The position numbers and the translations under genes were made by a program. This document shows positions 32,619-43,677 of a stretch of DNA of 64,000 bases, piece by piece. The stretch is taken from positions 124,001 to 188,000 of the forward strand of contig DASXVV010000014.1 in NCBI GenBank assembly GCA_036504035.1, read 5' to 3'. The notes under the pieces were generated by a model that did no database searches, was not told the origin of the DNA, and saw only the letters and a list, made by a program, of their open reading frames with translations. Origin of the DNA: Candidatus Deferrimicrobiaceae bacterium (GTDB lineage: Bacteria; Desulfobacterota; Deferrimicrobia; Deferrimicrobiales; Deferrimicrobiaceae). How positions within the stretch are numbered: the first letter of the stretch is position 1; each line of letters opens with the position of its first letter.

Positions 32619-35530
32619 TGGGGATCATGCCGGCGGCTGGGCCCGTCATCAACCCGGATATCGACTACATCTTATTTTTCAAGGGAGTGTCGTTCGCGTT
32701 CCTGGCGATGGTTTGCTTGATCATTCGGCAGGAAGGCGACCGGCGGCTCCCATGGGAATTCCTGGCGGGATTCGGGTTCCTCCATGCGATCAAGGACCTC
32801 CTTTCGCTGGCGACGCTTCTTCATGCGGATATCCCGTCGTTCCCCGGATTCGTCACGGCATTGCGCGGCGCGTATCTCCTTTCCCTCCTCGAGTTCGGAA
32901 GAGAAGGGCTGCGACGTCGCGGTGTCCGGGTTCCTCCCCGTCAGGCGCATCTCCTGGTGCTGATGGGCGCCATGGCCTACGGTTACTGGGGCGGGCGGCC
33001 CTTCTTAGACAATCGGGTCCACCTGGCGATCGGCATCCCCGCGGCGCTGGCCGTCGCCGCTGCGTTGTTCCCGCTGGGGCCCGCATTCCCCGGGAAGCTG
33101 ATGCTGCGGTTCGCATCGGCCGGGTTCGTCGCCTATGCGCTGCTGCTGCCCGCCTCGGGAGGCGCAGCTTCGTCTCTGATCGACCGCCACATGCTTTCTT
33201 TCGGGGGGGCGATCATCCCGATCGGAATGGTCCAGGGGGGCGTGGTCGTCCTGACGGCCACGATGCTCTGGATCGCCTTCCAGCGCGTGCATGCCGGCAT
33301 TCGATCGGCGACCGGGCGGCGATACGGCATGCTCTTCAGCACGGGCTTCCTCTGCCTGTATGGCCTGATCGTCGTTGCCGGTTATTTCGTCACGACATAC
33401 CTCGGAAACTCCGAGCGGCGTTATCTCGATTCGGAAATACGGTCCCACCTGACGACCATGAACCACCTCATGCGGAAGACCGTCCCCGATGCCGAATCGG
33501 AAGCGCTCATCCGCGCCCGTAAGGATGATCCCCTGCGACCCGCCTGGGGCATCCTGGATGCCTCGGGTTGCACGGTTTTCCCCCCTCCGCCACGCCATCA
33601 CCGTCCCCCCCCGCCGGGCCGGCCCCCGCCCGGACAACCTCCACCCGATTTCCCGAAACCGCTTCCGGGGCACGAGGCATGGTTCAAACCGGATTTCCGC
33701 GAGAAGGCGGGTGAATTGCTCCCCTTTCGGCCGAATGGGGGCGGGGAATACGTTCTGTTCGGTCACGTCTGGCGGGCGGGCCTGATGCCCACCGGGATCG
33801 CCGGTCGCGACCTGCTGGTCCTGCAACCGGCGGAGCGGATCTGGCGCCAACGCGCGATCGGGATCGGAATCACCTTCGGCATCTTCCTGCTGACGTTCGC
33901 GGTCTACGACGCGACGCGACGGTTGTCCTTCGTCCAGATGCGCGCCATCGTGTCCGAAAAGCGGTTCGGATCCCTGTTCGAGCGCGTCCCCGAAGCGGCA
34001 TTCCTCATCGAGGAATCGTCCTGGCGCATTATCGAGGGGAATCCCAACGCCGTCGCGCTGCTCGGATACGAGCGTTCCGAGTTCCCCTCGCTTCGATTGA
34101 CCGACCTCCTGAACGTGAAGGACCACGTCATCGTCGAGTCGTTCCTGTCGACTTTTTCCGAAGGGGCCGCCATCAATCGCGAGCTGACTTTCCTGCGGAA
34201 GGACGGGCTGCAGGTTCCCGTCGAGGTCGTCGGCGGGCGTCTGCGCCATGGGCAGGGCGATGCCGTGCTCCTGCTGGCGCGCGACATCACCGATCGCATC
34301 TCGTGGGAGGCGAACCTGAGGACTGTCTGGGAATCCGCGATCGAATCCTCCCGCATGAAGTCGGAATTCCTGGCCAACATGAGCCACGAGATCAGGACGC
34401 CGATGAACGGCGTGCTGGGGATGCTCGACCTGGTGCTCGACACCTACCTGACGCAGACGCAGCGCGAATACCTCGAGATGTCGAGGGCTTCGGCGGAGAA
34501 CCTGATGTCGCTGATCAACGACGTCCTCGACATCTCCAGGATCGAGGCGGGCCGGATGGAACTCGAAACCGTTCCGTTCTCCGTCGACGAACTGCTGCAA
34601 AGCGCCCTCGGGCCGCTCTATTCGACGGCCAAGGGAAAGGGAATCCGGATGTGCCTCGAGGTCGGGAAGTCGGTTCCGCCCCGGGTATGCGGCGACCCCG
34701 TCCGTCTCCGGCAGGTGCTCATGAACCTTGCCGGAAACGCCGTCAAGTTCACGGAAAACGGGTCCGTCACGGTATCCGTCGAAACGGCGGGTTCCCCCGG
34801 TGCGGGGATGCCGCTCCGGTTCCGGGTGGCCGATACCGGGATCGGAATCCCGAAGGACCGGCAGGAGGCGATCTTCCAGGCATTCACGCAGGTCGACAGC
34901 TCCATCACGCGCAAGTTCGGCGGAAGCGGGCTCGGGCTGAATATCGCGTTTCGCCTGGTCCGGTTGATGGGCGGCGAACTGGCCGTCGAAAGTGTCGAAG
35001 GGGAGGGAAGCGTCTTCCGATTCGACCTGGAAATGGCAAGCGCGGAAGGGGAAGCCCCGGGAGCGAGGCCGCGTCCGCTTGACGGGTCGGGCGATTCGCG
35101 CGGCGGCCGGGATCTGAAGGTCCTCGTCGTCGAGGACAACGCCATCAACCGGGAGCTGGCGAGAATCATGCTCGAGGGAGAGGGGTGGGGCGTGAAGCTG
35201 GCATCGGCCGGTCCCGAGGCAATCGCGCATTTTTCCCGGGAGTCGTTCGACCTGGTGTTGATGGATATCCAGATGCCGGGAATGGACGGGATCGAAGTCA
35301 CCCGCAGGATCAAGAGTGTCGATGCCGGGCGCGGCAGGCATACGCCGGTCGTCGCTCTGACGGCGCATGCCCTGGCGGGCGACAAGGACAGGTTCCTGGC
35401 GTCGGGCCTGGACGGCTACGTCGCCAAGCCGGTTTGCCGGGTGGCGCTCGTCGAGGAAATACGGCGACTGGTTTTCAAACGACCCGAAGGCGCAATAGCG
35501 AATTCGGAATCATACGAAGGAAGGATCTGA
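32618..35530 (+). CDS. hybrid histidine kinase: 7-span sensor, PAS, kinase, receiver
   Basis: 970 residues. Residues 1-260 carry about seven spans. A periplasmic loop follows, with a proline-rich insert (HHRPPPPGRPPPGQPPPD) near residues 325-350. A further span near 410-430, a PAS domain (FGSLFERVPEAAFLIE), HisKA (NMSHEIRTPMNGVLGML), ATPase (NLAGNAVKF, DTGIGIP, GGSGLGLNI) and a receiver domain (LVLMDIQMPGMDG) complete it. It probably feeds phosphate to the single receiver encoded four bases later. Its place inside the che operon suggests that it modulates the same output. Confidence 0.9.
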   Translation: MGIMPAAGPVINPDIDYILFFKGVSFAFLAMVCLIIRQEGDRRLPWEFLAGFGFLHAIKDLLSLATLLHADIPSFPGFVTALRGAYLLSLLEFGREGLRRRGVRVPPRQAHLLVLMGAMAYGYWGGRPFLDNRVHLAIGIPAALAVAAALFPLGPAFPGKLMLRFASAGFVAYALLLPASGGAASSLIDRHMLSFGGAIIPIGMVQGGVVVLTATMLWIAFQRVHAGIRSATGRRYGMLFSTGFLCLYGLIVVAGYFVTTYLGNSERRYLDSEIRSHLTTMNHLMRKTVPDAESEALIRARKDDPLRPAWGILDASGCTVFPPPPRHHRPPPPGRPPPGQPPPDFPKPLPGHEAWFKPDFREKAGELLPFRPNGGGEYVLFGHVWRAGLMPTGIAGRDLLVLQPAERIWRQRAIGIGITFGIFLLTFAVYDATRRLSFVQMRAIVSEKRFGSLFERVPEAAFLIEESSWRIIEGNPNAVALLGYERSEFPSLRLTDLLNVKDHVIVESFLSTFSEGAAINRELTFLRKDGLQVPVEVVGGRLRHGQGDAVLLLARDITDRISWEANLRTVWESAIESSRMKSEFLANMSHEIRTPMNGVLGMLDLVLDTYLTQTQREYLEMSRASAENLMSLINDVLDISRIEAGRMELETVPFSVDELLQSALGPLYSTAKGKGIRMCLEVGKSVPPRVCGDPVRLRQVLMNLAGNAVKFTENGSVTVSVETAGSPGAGMPLRFRVADTGIGIPKDRQEAIFQAFTQVDSSITRKFGGSGLGLNIAFRLVRLMGGELAVESVEGEGSVFRFDLEMASAEGEAPGARPRPLDGSGDSRGGRDLKVLVVEDNAINRELARIMLEGEGWGVKLASAGPEAIAHFSRESFDLVLMDIQMPGMDGIEVTRRIKSVDAGRGRHTPVVALTAHALAGDKDRFLASGLDGYVAKPVCRVALVEEIRRLVFKRPEGAIANSESYEGRI

Positions 35531-35533
35531 AGC

Positions 35534-35932
35534 ATGAGGACGCTGATCGTGGACGACGATTTCATCTCCAGGAAGGTGCTGACGGGGCTTTTGTCCCCGG
35601 TGGCGGATTGCGATGTCGCCATCGACGGAAAGGAGGCCGTTCTCGCCTTCCGGCTCGCGCTGGAGGAGAACCGGACTTACGACCTGCTGTGCATGGACGT
35701 CATGATGCCCAGGCTCGACGGCGTCGGCGCGTTGAAGAATATCCGGGCGATCGAAGCCGAGCATGGCGTCGTCGGGGCCGCTGAGGTCAAGGCGCTCATG
35801 GTGACCGCGTTGGGCGACCCGAAGACGGTCTTCGATGCGTACTACTTGGGCGGCGCGACCTCCTACCTCGTCAAGCCGGTCCGCAGGGAGAAGCTGTTCG
35901 ACGAGCTGCGGGAGTTCGGGCTGATAAAATGA
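35534..35932 (+). CDS. CheY-like response regulator
   Basis: 132 residues, receiver domain only: LIVDDDFISRKVL, the phospho-acceptor in CMDVMMPRLDG, MVTALGD and LVKPVRREKL. An extended loop (EAEHGVVGAAEVKA) separates helix 3 and strand 4, a feature of receivers that work with hybrid kinases. It overlaps cheR by four bases. It may be a second CheY, or a phosphate sink that removes phosphate from CheA, since no CheZ, CheC or CheX gene is present. Confidence 0.93.
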   Translation: MRTLIVDDDFISRKVLTGLLSPVADCDVAIDGKEAVLAFRLALEENRTYDLLCMDVMMPRLDGVGALKNIRAIEAEHGVVGAAEVKALMVTALGDPKTVFDAYYLGGATSYLVKPVRREKLFDELREFGLIK

Positions 35933-36797
35933 GCAATCGGGAAGAAGCCGAGGCGTTGCCCGATGTCGGGCTCAGGATGACGGAGTCCGACTTCCGGAAG
36001 TTGAGCGCGTTCATCCACCAGGTGTGCGGAATCTCCCTCTCCGACCAGAAGCGGACGATGCTCGAATCGCGCCTGCAGAAACGGCTGCGGGCGCTCGGGA
36101 TGGCGTCGTTCCGCGAGTACTGCGCCCACGTTACCTCGGATGCGGAGGACGAATCCGAACGGATCCGGATGATCGACCTGGTGACGACCAACAAGACCGA
36201 TTTCTTCCGCGAGGCCAACCATCTGCATTATCTGGTCGACAAGGCCTTGCCGCCGGCGGTTGCGGCCGGATGGGGGACTTCCAGGCCGCTGTCCGTGTGG
36301 AGCGCAGGCTGCTCGACCGGAGAGGAGCCCTACACGCTGGCGATGGTGCTCTCCGAATTTGCGGAGAGCGTCCCCGGATTCCGGTTCGACATCCTGGGGA
36401 CCGATATCTCCACCCGGGTGCTCGAAGCGGCCCGCCGGGCCGTCTACGATTCCGACAAGATCGCGCCGGTTCCGATGCCGATCCGGCGGAAATATCTGCT
36501 GCGGTCCCGGGATCGGGAAAGCGGGGCGGTCCGGATCGTCCCGGAGCTGCGGTCGCTTGTTCGTTTCCGGCGGCTCAATTTCCTCGAAAGCGATTTCGGG
36601 CTTCGGGAGCCGATGGACGTGGTCTTCTGCAGGAACGTCATCATCTATTTCGACAAGCCGACCCAGGAAACGATTCTTTGCCGGATCGCGCGTCACGTGA
36701 CCCCGGGCGGCTACGTCTTCATGGGGCATTCCGAAACCCTGTTCGGACTGCGCGTCCCGCTGGTCCAGGTCGCGCCGACCGTTTATCGGAAGCAGGC

Positions 36798-36801
<4 letters not shown>
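35929..36801 (+). CDS. cheR: chemotaxis protein methyltransferase CheR
   Basis: 290 residues. Both CheR domains are present: the N-terminal helical domain (FRKLSAFIHQVCGISLSDQK) and the SAM-dependent domain with VWSAGCSTGEEPYTLAMVL and VFCRNVIIYFDK. It methylates glutamates on receptor helices to adapt the response. Overlaps the preceding receiver and the following cheD by four bases each. The C-terminus has no TPR extension. Confidence 0.95.
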
Positions 36802-38365
<1,564 letters not shown>

Positions 38366-38402
38366 GGAGGATTATAGTATTGGGGCAAGAATGGGAGGCA
38401 AC

Positions 38403-39029
38403 GTGATCCGCGTATTCGTGATCGACGACCACGAGATGCTCCGCAGGGGCCTCGAGATGGTGTTCGAGAAGACCTCCGATATCCGCCTGGCCGGCGAGGC
38501 GGGGCGCCGGGAGGCGGCCTTCGCGCAGCTTGACCCGGCGAAGCACGACGTCGTGCTGCTCGACATCTCCCTTCCGGGCGACGACGGGCTGACGATCCTC
38601 AAGGAGATCAAGGGGCGCTTTCCGTCGCTGCCCGTCCTCATGGTCAGCGCCCACCCCGAGGAGCATTACGGGGTGGCCGCGCTTCGCAGCGGCGCCTCGG
38701 GCTACGTTTGCAAGGACAGCGGCATCGAGCCGTTGCTTGCCGCCATTCGCAAGGTTGTCCACAATAAGGTCTGGCTGAGCGACGCCATGGCCGAAATCCT
38801 GGCGTTCGGCAAGCAGCAGGACTTCGGATTGCCCGAAACGCTTTCCGAGCGGGAACTTCAGGTCCTGCGGCGGATCGCGGGGGGGGAGAGCAACAAGGAG
38901 ATCGCCGCCGGGCTGTCGATCAGCATCAAGACGGTCTCGACCTACAAGACGCGCATCCTTCAGAAGACCGGCCGCAAGTCGACCGCCGAGCTGATCCGGT
39001 ATGCCTTCGACAACGGATTGGTGGAATAG
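38403..39029 (+). CDS. LuxR/NarL-type response regulator
   Basis: 208 residues. The receiver has VIDDHEMLRRGL and the phosphorylation site in VVLLDISLPGDDG; the C-terminal LuxR helix-turn-helix reads LSERELQVLRRIAGGESNKE, then IKTVSTYKTRI. I prefer the GTG at 38403, which follows GGGAGG at good spacing and gives the usual MIRVFVIDDH start; the ATG at 38391 lies only 12 bases after a TATAGT box (38373-38378) that may be its promoter. It probably pairs with the MASE1 kinase encoded next. Confidence 0.92.
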   Translation: MIRVFVIDDHEMLRRGLEMVFEKTSDIRLAGEAGRREAAFAQLDPAKHDVVLLDISLPGDDGLTILKEIKGRFPSLPVLMVSAHPEEHYGVAALRSGASGYVCKDSGIEPLLAAIRKVVHNKVWLSDAMAEILAFGKQQDFGLPETLSERELQVLRRIAGGESNKEIAAGLSISIKTVSTYKTRILQKTGRKSTAELIRYAFDNGLVE

Positions 39030-39033
39030 CGCT

Positions 39034-40725
39034 TTGATCCGGCCCGGGCATCGCACGGAGACCGTCCTCCTCGTCCTCGTAGCGGGGATGGTCAATTTCC
39101 TGTTCTCGCAACTGGGACTGTATTTCTTCAGGGGGCCCGCGGGGACCGCAGCGATCTGGCCGGCGAGCGGTTTCCAGCTGGCCCTGTTCATCCTCGGGGG
39201 GCGGGAACGGTGGGTCCCGGTCGCATTGGTCGTCCTGGTGTCGAATGCGGCGTCGAACCTGGTTTCGGGCACCGGGGCCGGCACCACTTTTTTCTTTGTG
39301 GCGGCGAATCTCTCGGAAAGCCTGATGGCCGCGTGGCTCCTCTGGCGCCTGTCTCCCGCCGGGATCCGGTTCACGAACCTGCGGGACACCCTGAATTTCA
39401 TCCTGCTGGCCGCTCTGGCCTGCACCGCCCTGGCGGCCCTCCTGGGCGCCACCATTGTCTCGGCGGAGACCGGAGCCCCGTTCGGGGCTGCCTGGCAGAG
39501 GTGGTGGCTCCGCCACGCCTGCGGGATGATGCTGGTCACGCCGCTCGTCATCGAGTGGGCCTCCGACGGCTTTCGGATATGCAAAGCGGATAAACGTCGT
39601 ATCGGCGAGGGGTTCGCGGCTTTTTCCCTGATCCTGGCGGTCATGGCCTTCTTCATCTACCCGGCCGAGGGGGGCGACCGGATCCACCGGAGCTACACCC
39701 TTCTCCCGTTCCTGGTCTGGATCGTCCTGCGCCTGGGATCCAGGGGCACGGTGGTCGCCAACGCATTCCTCGGCGCCACGCTGCTCGGGTTCGGGCTCCA
39801 GCATGCGGGCACCCCCGGGTGGAATGGGGGCGACCTCATCCTGGAACCGCAACTGTTCGCCGGGATCATGACCGGCTCCCTCATGGTCCTGTCGGCTGCG
39901 ATCTCCGAGCGGGGCCGGGCCGAGAAGGCACTCCAGCATCTCAACGCGTCGCTCGAGCGCCAGGTCGCCGAGCGGACGGAGACCATCGAGAGGAAAGCCG
40001 AGAAGCTGCGGGCCGCCAACGCCGAGCTCGACGCTTTTTCGGTATCCGCCTCCCACGACCTTCGTGCGCCCCTGCGGGCGCTGCGCGGATTCGGCCGTGC
40101 CCTCCGGGAGGATTGCGGGGATCGGCTCGGCGACGAGGGAAAATTTTTCCTCGACCGGATGCGGGATGCTTCAATGAAGATGGAATCCGTCATCGACGGG
40201 TTGATGGCGGTGTCCCGCGTCTCGCGGGCCGAGATGCGCAACGGGCCGGTGGAGTTGGCCGGGATCGCCCGGGAAGTCGCGGCCGAGATGGCCGAGCGCT
40301 ATCCGGCGCGGGAAGTCTCCTTCGTCGCGCCGGAGCGGATGGATGCCTCCGGCGATCCCAGGATGGTGCGGCTGATCTACCAGAACCTGCTCGACAACGC
40401 CTGGAAGTTTACCGGTAAAAACCCGGACCCGCGGGTCTCGGTCGGCGTCGAGGATCACGGCCATGGGCCGGAATATTTCGTGCGCGACAACGGGGCCGGA
40501 TTCGACATGGAATTCGCCGACGACCTCTTTGCGCCGTTCCGGCGGCTGCATTCCCAGGACGAGTTCCCCGGCACGGGTATCGGACTGGCGACGGTCCGGC
40601 GGGCCGTCGCCAGGCACGGCGGAACCATCCACGTCGAATCGAAGGTCGGCCGGGGGACGACGTTCCATTTCACACTTTCGACAGGGGAAACATTTTTCCC
40701 GCCAATTCCGATGGGGCCGACATGA
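39034..40725 (+). CDS. MASE1-domain histidine kinase
   Basis: 563 residues. About eight spans over residues 10-300 match the MASE1 sensor (FFRGPAGTAAIWPASGFQLA, WLRHACGMMLVTPLVIEW). A coiled coil (LNASLERQVAERTETIERKA) leads to the HisKA box VSASHDLRAPLRALRGFG and the ATPase domain (NLLDNAWKFTG, GTGIGLATVRR). The true start is uncertain: the TTG at 39034, after the regulator's stop, seems best, since an ATG at 39001 would overlap the regulator by 29 bases with no ribosome site. MASE1 ligands are unknown. Overlaps the next gene by four bases. Confidence 0.9.
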   Translation: MIRPGHRTETVLLVLVAGMVNFLFSQLGLYFFRGPAGTAAIWPASGFQLALFILGGRERWVPVALVVLVSNAASNLVSGTGAGTTFFFVAANLSESLMAAWLLWRLSPAGIRFTNLRDTLNFILLAALACTALAALLGATIVSAETGAPFGAAWQRWWLRHACGMMLVTPLVIEWASDGFRICKADKRRIGEGFAAFSLILAVMAFFIYPAEGGDRIHRSYTLLPFLVWIVLRLGSRGTVVANAFLGATLLGFGLQHAGTPGWNGGDLILEPQLFAGIMTGSLMVLSAAISERGRAEKALQHLNASLERQVAERTETIERKAEKLRAANAELDAFSVSASHDLRAPLRALRGFGRALREDCGDRLGDEGKFFLDRMRDASMKMESVIDGLMAVSRVSRAEMRNGPVELAGIAREVAAEMAERYPAREVSFVAPERMDASGDPRMVRLIYQNLLDNAWKFTGKNPDPRVSVGVEDHGHGPEYFVRDNGAGFDMEFADDLFAPFRRLHSQDEFPGTGIGLATVRRAVARHGGTIHVESKVGRGTTFHFTLSTGETFFPPIPMGPT

Positions 40726-42296
40726 CGCACGACGCCAGGGACATCACACCTGAAAATATCCTGCTGATCGAGGATTCGCAGGCGGACACCTACCTGATCG
40801 GGCGGGAGCTTGCAGCCGCATGGCCTGCCGTTCGGGTGTCGTGCGTCTCGAGCCGGAACGCCCTCGCGGAAAAGCTCGCCGACGGCCGGTGGGACGTCGT
40901 GCTCTCGGACTACGACCTGCCAGGCTTCTCCGGTCCGGCGGCGCTGGCGCTTTGCCTCGAGATGGCGCCCGGCACCCCGTTCATGGTCGTCTCCGGAAAG
41001 ATCGGCGAAGATGCGGCCGTCTCCATGATGAAGGCCGGCGCCTGCAACTACATCGTGAAGGATCGCCTCTCCATGCTGGTCCCGGCGATCGAGCGGGAGA
41101 TCCGGGAGGCGCGGCTGCGACAGGAGCACCTGTCGCTCGAGCGGCAGTTCCTCCGGGCACAGCGGCTCGAAAACATCGGGATGATGGCCAGCGGCATCGC
41201 GCACGATCTCAACAACATCTTCCTGCCGATCAAGATGGTGACCGGCCTGCTGAAGCGTCGACTGACCGACGAGGAGGGGCGGAAATACATCGCGCTGCTC
41301 GAGGACAGCACTAACAAGGGAAGCGATTTGACGGGCCAGATGCTCTCGTTCCTCCGGGGCGACAAGACCGTCGACAAAACGGAGACGGTCGGAGCGGACG
41401 ACCTGCTGCAGGACCTGCTGAAGATGATCGGCACGAGTTTTCCGAAGCAGATCACGGTCGTCGACGATTCGGACGGCCCCTTGTGGCCGGTCCTGGGGAA
41501 CGCCAACCAGATCCACCAAGCGCTGCTCAACCTCTGCATCAATGCGCGGGATGCCATGCCCGGAGGCGGCACGCTTCGCGTGGGGGGGGCCAACGTGACG
41601 CTGGATGCGGAATCGGCGAAGGCACTGTCCGAGGACGCCCGCGAAGGCGACTTCGTCGCGTTTTCGGTGACGGACATGGGGGGCGGAATCTCCGCAAGCC
41701 TGCAGGAGCGGATCTTCGATGCCTTCTTCACCACCAAGCCGGTCGGGATGGGGACCGGCCTCGGGCTGTCGACGGTCCTGAAGATCGCCCGGAATCACCA
41801 AGGTTTCGTCACTTTGCGGAGCGTCGAAGGGAGCGGGAGCGTGTTTACCGTCTTCATCCCCGCGGCCTTATCCGGTCCAAAGTCGGCGGCGCCGCCGGAT
41901 GCCCCGGATCAGTCGATGCTCGCCGAGAAAGGCGAGACCATCCTGGTCGTGGACGACGAAAAAGCGATCCTGCACCTGGTCAAGGAAGCGCTCGAATCAG
42001 TCGGATACCGGGTGTTGACCGCATCGGACGGCGCGGAGGCGCTGCACCGCTTCGGGGAGCATCACGAGACGATCTCGGCGGTCGTGCTCGATTACATGAT
42101 GCCGGTCCTCGACGGTCCGGAGACGGTCCGCACCATCCGGAGAATCTCGCCCGGCGTACCGATCCTGTATATTTCGGGGTCCGATCCCGAACAAGTAGCG
42201 AAACACGGGGAAGGGGTACAGGGCGTGCTGGCCAAGCCGTTCTCGATGGATGCGCTGTTGTCGCAGGTGAGGGATGTGATCAACCGGTCGAAGTAG
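40722..42296 (+). CDS. REC-histidine kinase-REC signalling protein
   Basis: 524 residues, cytoplasmic, no spans. An N-terminal receiver (LLIEDSQADTYLIGREL, VVLSDYDLPGFSG) is followed by a HisKA box (MASGIAHDLNNIFLPIK), an ATPase domain (LLNLCINARDAMPGGG, GMGTGLGLSTV) and a C-terminal receiver (LVVDDEKAILHLV, VVLDYMMPVLDG). This lets it accept phosphate at the front, autophosphorylate, and end at its own receiver. With the MASE1 kinase just upstream it could form a relay. The final output is not evident. Confidence 0.92.
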   Translation: MTHDARDITPENILLIEDSQADTYLIGRELAAAWPAVRVSCVSSRNALAEKLADGRWDVVLSDYDLPGFSGPAALALCLEMAPGTPFMVVSGKIGEDAAVSMMKAGACNYIVKDRLSMLVPAIEREIREARLRQEHLSLERQFLRAQRLENIGMMASGIAHDLNNIFLPIKMVTGLLKRRLTDEEGRKYIALLEDSTNKGSDLTGQMLSFLRGDKTVDKTETVGADDLLQDLLKMIGTSFPKQITVVDDSDGPLWPVLGNANQIHQALLNLCINARDAMPGGGTLRVGGANVTLDAESAKALSEDAREGDFVAFSVTDMGGGISASLQERIFDAFFTTKPVGMGTGLGLSTVLKIARNHQGFVTLRSVEGSGSVFTVFIPAALSGPKSAAPPDAPDQSMLAEKGETILVVDDEKAILHLVKEALESVGYRVLTASDGAEALHRFGEHHETISAVVLDYMMPVLDGPETVRTIRRISPGVPILYISGSDPEQVAKHGEGVQGVLAKPFSMDALLSQVRDVINRSK

Positions 42297-42303
42297 GGGC
42301 GGG

Positions 42304-42332
42304 GCGGGCGGAGCCGGGACGACTCCGCCCGC
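42304..42332. terminator. strong stem-loop at a converging junction
   Basis: GCGGGCGGAG (42304-42313) pairs perfectly with CTCCGCCCGC (42323-42332) around a nine-base loop. It lies eight bases after the REC-kinase-REC stop and ten before the aldolase stop on the other strand. The A-rich bases ATAAAAAG follow it on the plus strand, so it lacks a T run for that strand, but it is placed to end both transcripts. Confidence 0.6.
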
Positions 42333-42341
42333 ATAAAAAGG

Positions 42342-43622
42342 TCAGTCGTCGAAGTTGCCGGCCGCCCCCTTGTCGCCGCCGATCGACTTCGCCTTTTCGT
42401 GGATGCGCGCGTCGGTCCAGTCGGCCGGATCCTCGATCCGCGTTCCCTTCGGGCCCAGGTCGTGCGACCCGGCTTTCAGGATCGCGTCGATCGCCAGCGG
42501 CGCCGTGTCCTTCGCGTTGAACACGTTGGTCATCATGCCGTAGGCGAAATCGGCGACCCGCTTCGCCATCCGCTCGCGTATCGCCGCGGGCTGCGCAAGA
42601 AGCTTGTTCTCGAACGGCAGGTTCAGGCTCTTGTAGTCGCCCTTCCTCCATCCCTTATCATTCGCGTAGGCGACCATCTCGGCCCAAAGTTCCTCGGTCA
42701 TCCCTTCGCCCGGCACCTTGATGAAATTGCCGTTCGCGTCGAGCTGCGCGTTGCCGTAGTCGTTGACCTCGAGACCCCACGAGACCATCTGGAGCGCGGT
42801 GGCGACGTTGGCCTTCGTCGTCGAGGTGCGGTTCGCGATCTCGCGCAGCCGCTCGGAGCTGTTGCCCGAGGTGCCGTGCTGCGCGCCGCTGACGTTGTAC
42901 GGGGCGATCGCCTGGTGAACCTTGGCGGTGAGATCGACCTGGATGCCGGCGTCGGACGCCTCGAGGCCGTGGGAGGTGCCGTTGTTGAGCGCGATCCAGT
43001 CGGGGTGGATGCCTCGGGCATTGAGCCCCCCGATCAGGAAGCGCGCTTCCTCGGGCGTGGAGAGCCCGGATGCGCCCTTGATCTCGCCGACCTCGGTCTC
43101 GAGGCCCGCCCACGACGGGATGAGCGGGTTGACCGCAATATTGGCGAGCAGGTTGAGGTCGTCGGGCTGGTGGGAGGCGTCGACGGCGATCGAGGTGATG
43201 CCCGCCTCGAACATCGTGGGGATTTCCGTCATCGCGGCGGCGAGGTCCTTGGCGTCCTTGATCCCGTAATGGTCGGCGTGGATCGCCACCGGGACCGTGA
43301 TGCCCATCTCGTTGCACAGCGCGTCGACGAAGGTCGCCATGTTCCAGTAGCTGACGGGGCAGTAGGACTTCTGCCCGCCCTCGGACTTCGCGATCTCGAT
43401 GATGACCGGGCAGTTGGCGCGCTGGGCCGCCATGAGCGCCCCGCGGGCGACAAGCGTGCTGCGGGCGTTGCAGGCCATCGTGATGGCCTTTCCGCGCGCC
43501 TGCATGGCGCGGTCGATCACCTTGCCGCTGACCAGCAAGGCCCGCGAGTTGGGGAACAGCTTCCGGATATTGGGCGGCCGGCCGACGGCCAGCGCTTTCT
43601 CGAAATCGGCGGAGTAGGTCAA
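42342..43622 (-). CDS. class II (zinc) aldolase, fructose-bisphosphate aldolase type
   Basis: 426 residues, longer than the usual 350. VAIHADHYG carries the zinc-binding H-x-D-H, LETEVGEIKG the metal-linked glutamates, LNNGTSHG another zinc histidine, and QHGTSGNSS the phosphate loop, in the order of class II fructose-bisphosphate aldolases. It cleaves or forms fructose 1,6-bisphosphate in glycolysis and gluconeogenesis; a tagatose or other sugar-phosphate substrate is possible. The TTG at 43622 follows GGAGGATCCC. A perfect -10 box lies upstream. Confidence 0.85.
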   Translation of the reverse strand: MTYSADFEKALAVGRPPNIRKLFPNSRALLVSGKVIDRAMQARGKAITMACNARSTLVARGALMAAQRANCPVIIEIAKSEGGQKSYCPVSYWNMATFVDALCNEMGITVPVAIHADHYGIKDAKDLAAAMTEIPTMFEAGITSIAVDASHQPDDLNLLANIAVNPLIPSWAGLETEVGEIKGASGLSTPEEARFLIGGLNARGIHPDWIALNNGTSHGLEASDAGIQVDLTAKVHQAIAPYNVSGAQHGTSGNSSERLREIANRTSTTKANVATALQMVSWGLEVNDYGNAQLDANGNFIKVPGEGMTEELWAEMVAYANDKGWRKGDYKSLNLPFENKLLAQPAAIRERMAKRVADFAYGMMTNVFNAKDTAPLAIDAILKAGSHDLGPKGTRIEDPADWTDARIHEKAKSIGGDKGAAGNFDD

Positions 43623-43652
43623 GGGATCCTCCAAAGGATATTTGATGGCGGG

Positions 43653-43658
43653 ATTATA
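43653..43658 (-). promoter_or_regulatory. -10 box TATAAT for the aldolase gene
   Basis: Read on the minus strand this is a perfect TATAAT, 31 bases before the TTG start, leaving room for the leader and ribosome site. The -35 region is weak (best hexamers match at two positions), so activation or an extended contact may be needed. Confidence 0.5.
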
Positions 43659-43677
43659 GCATCCGGCCTCGGTACGC

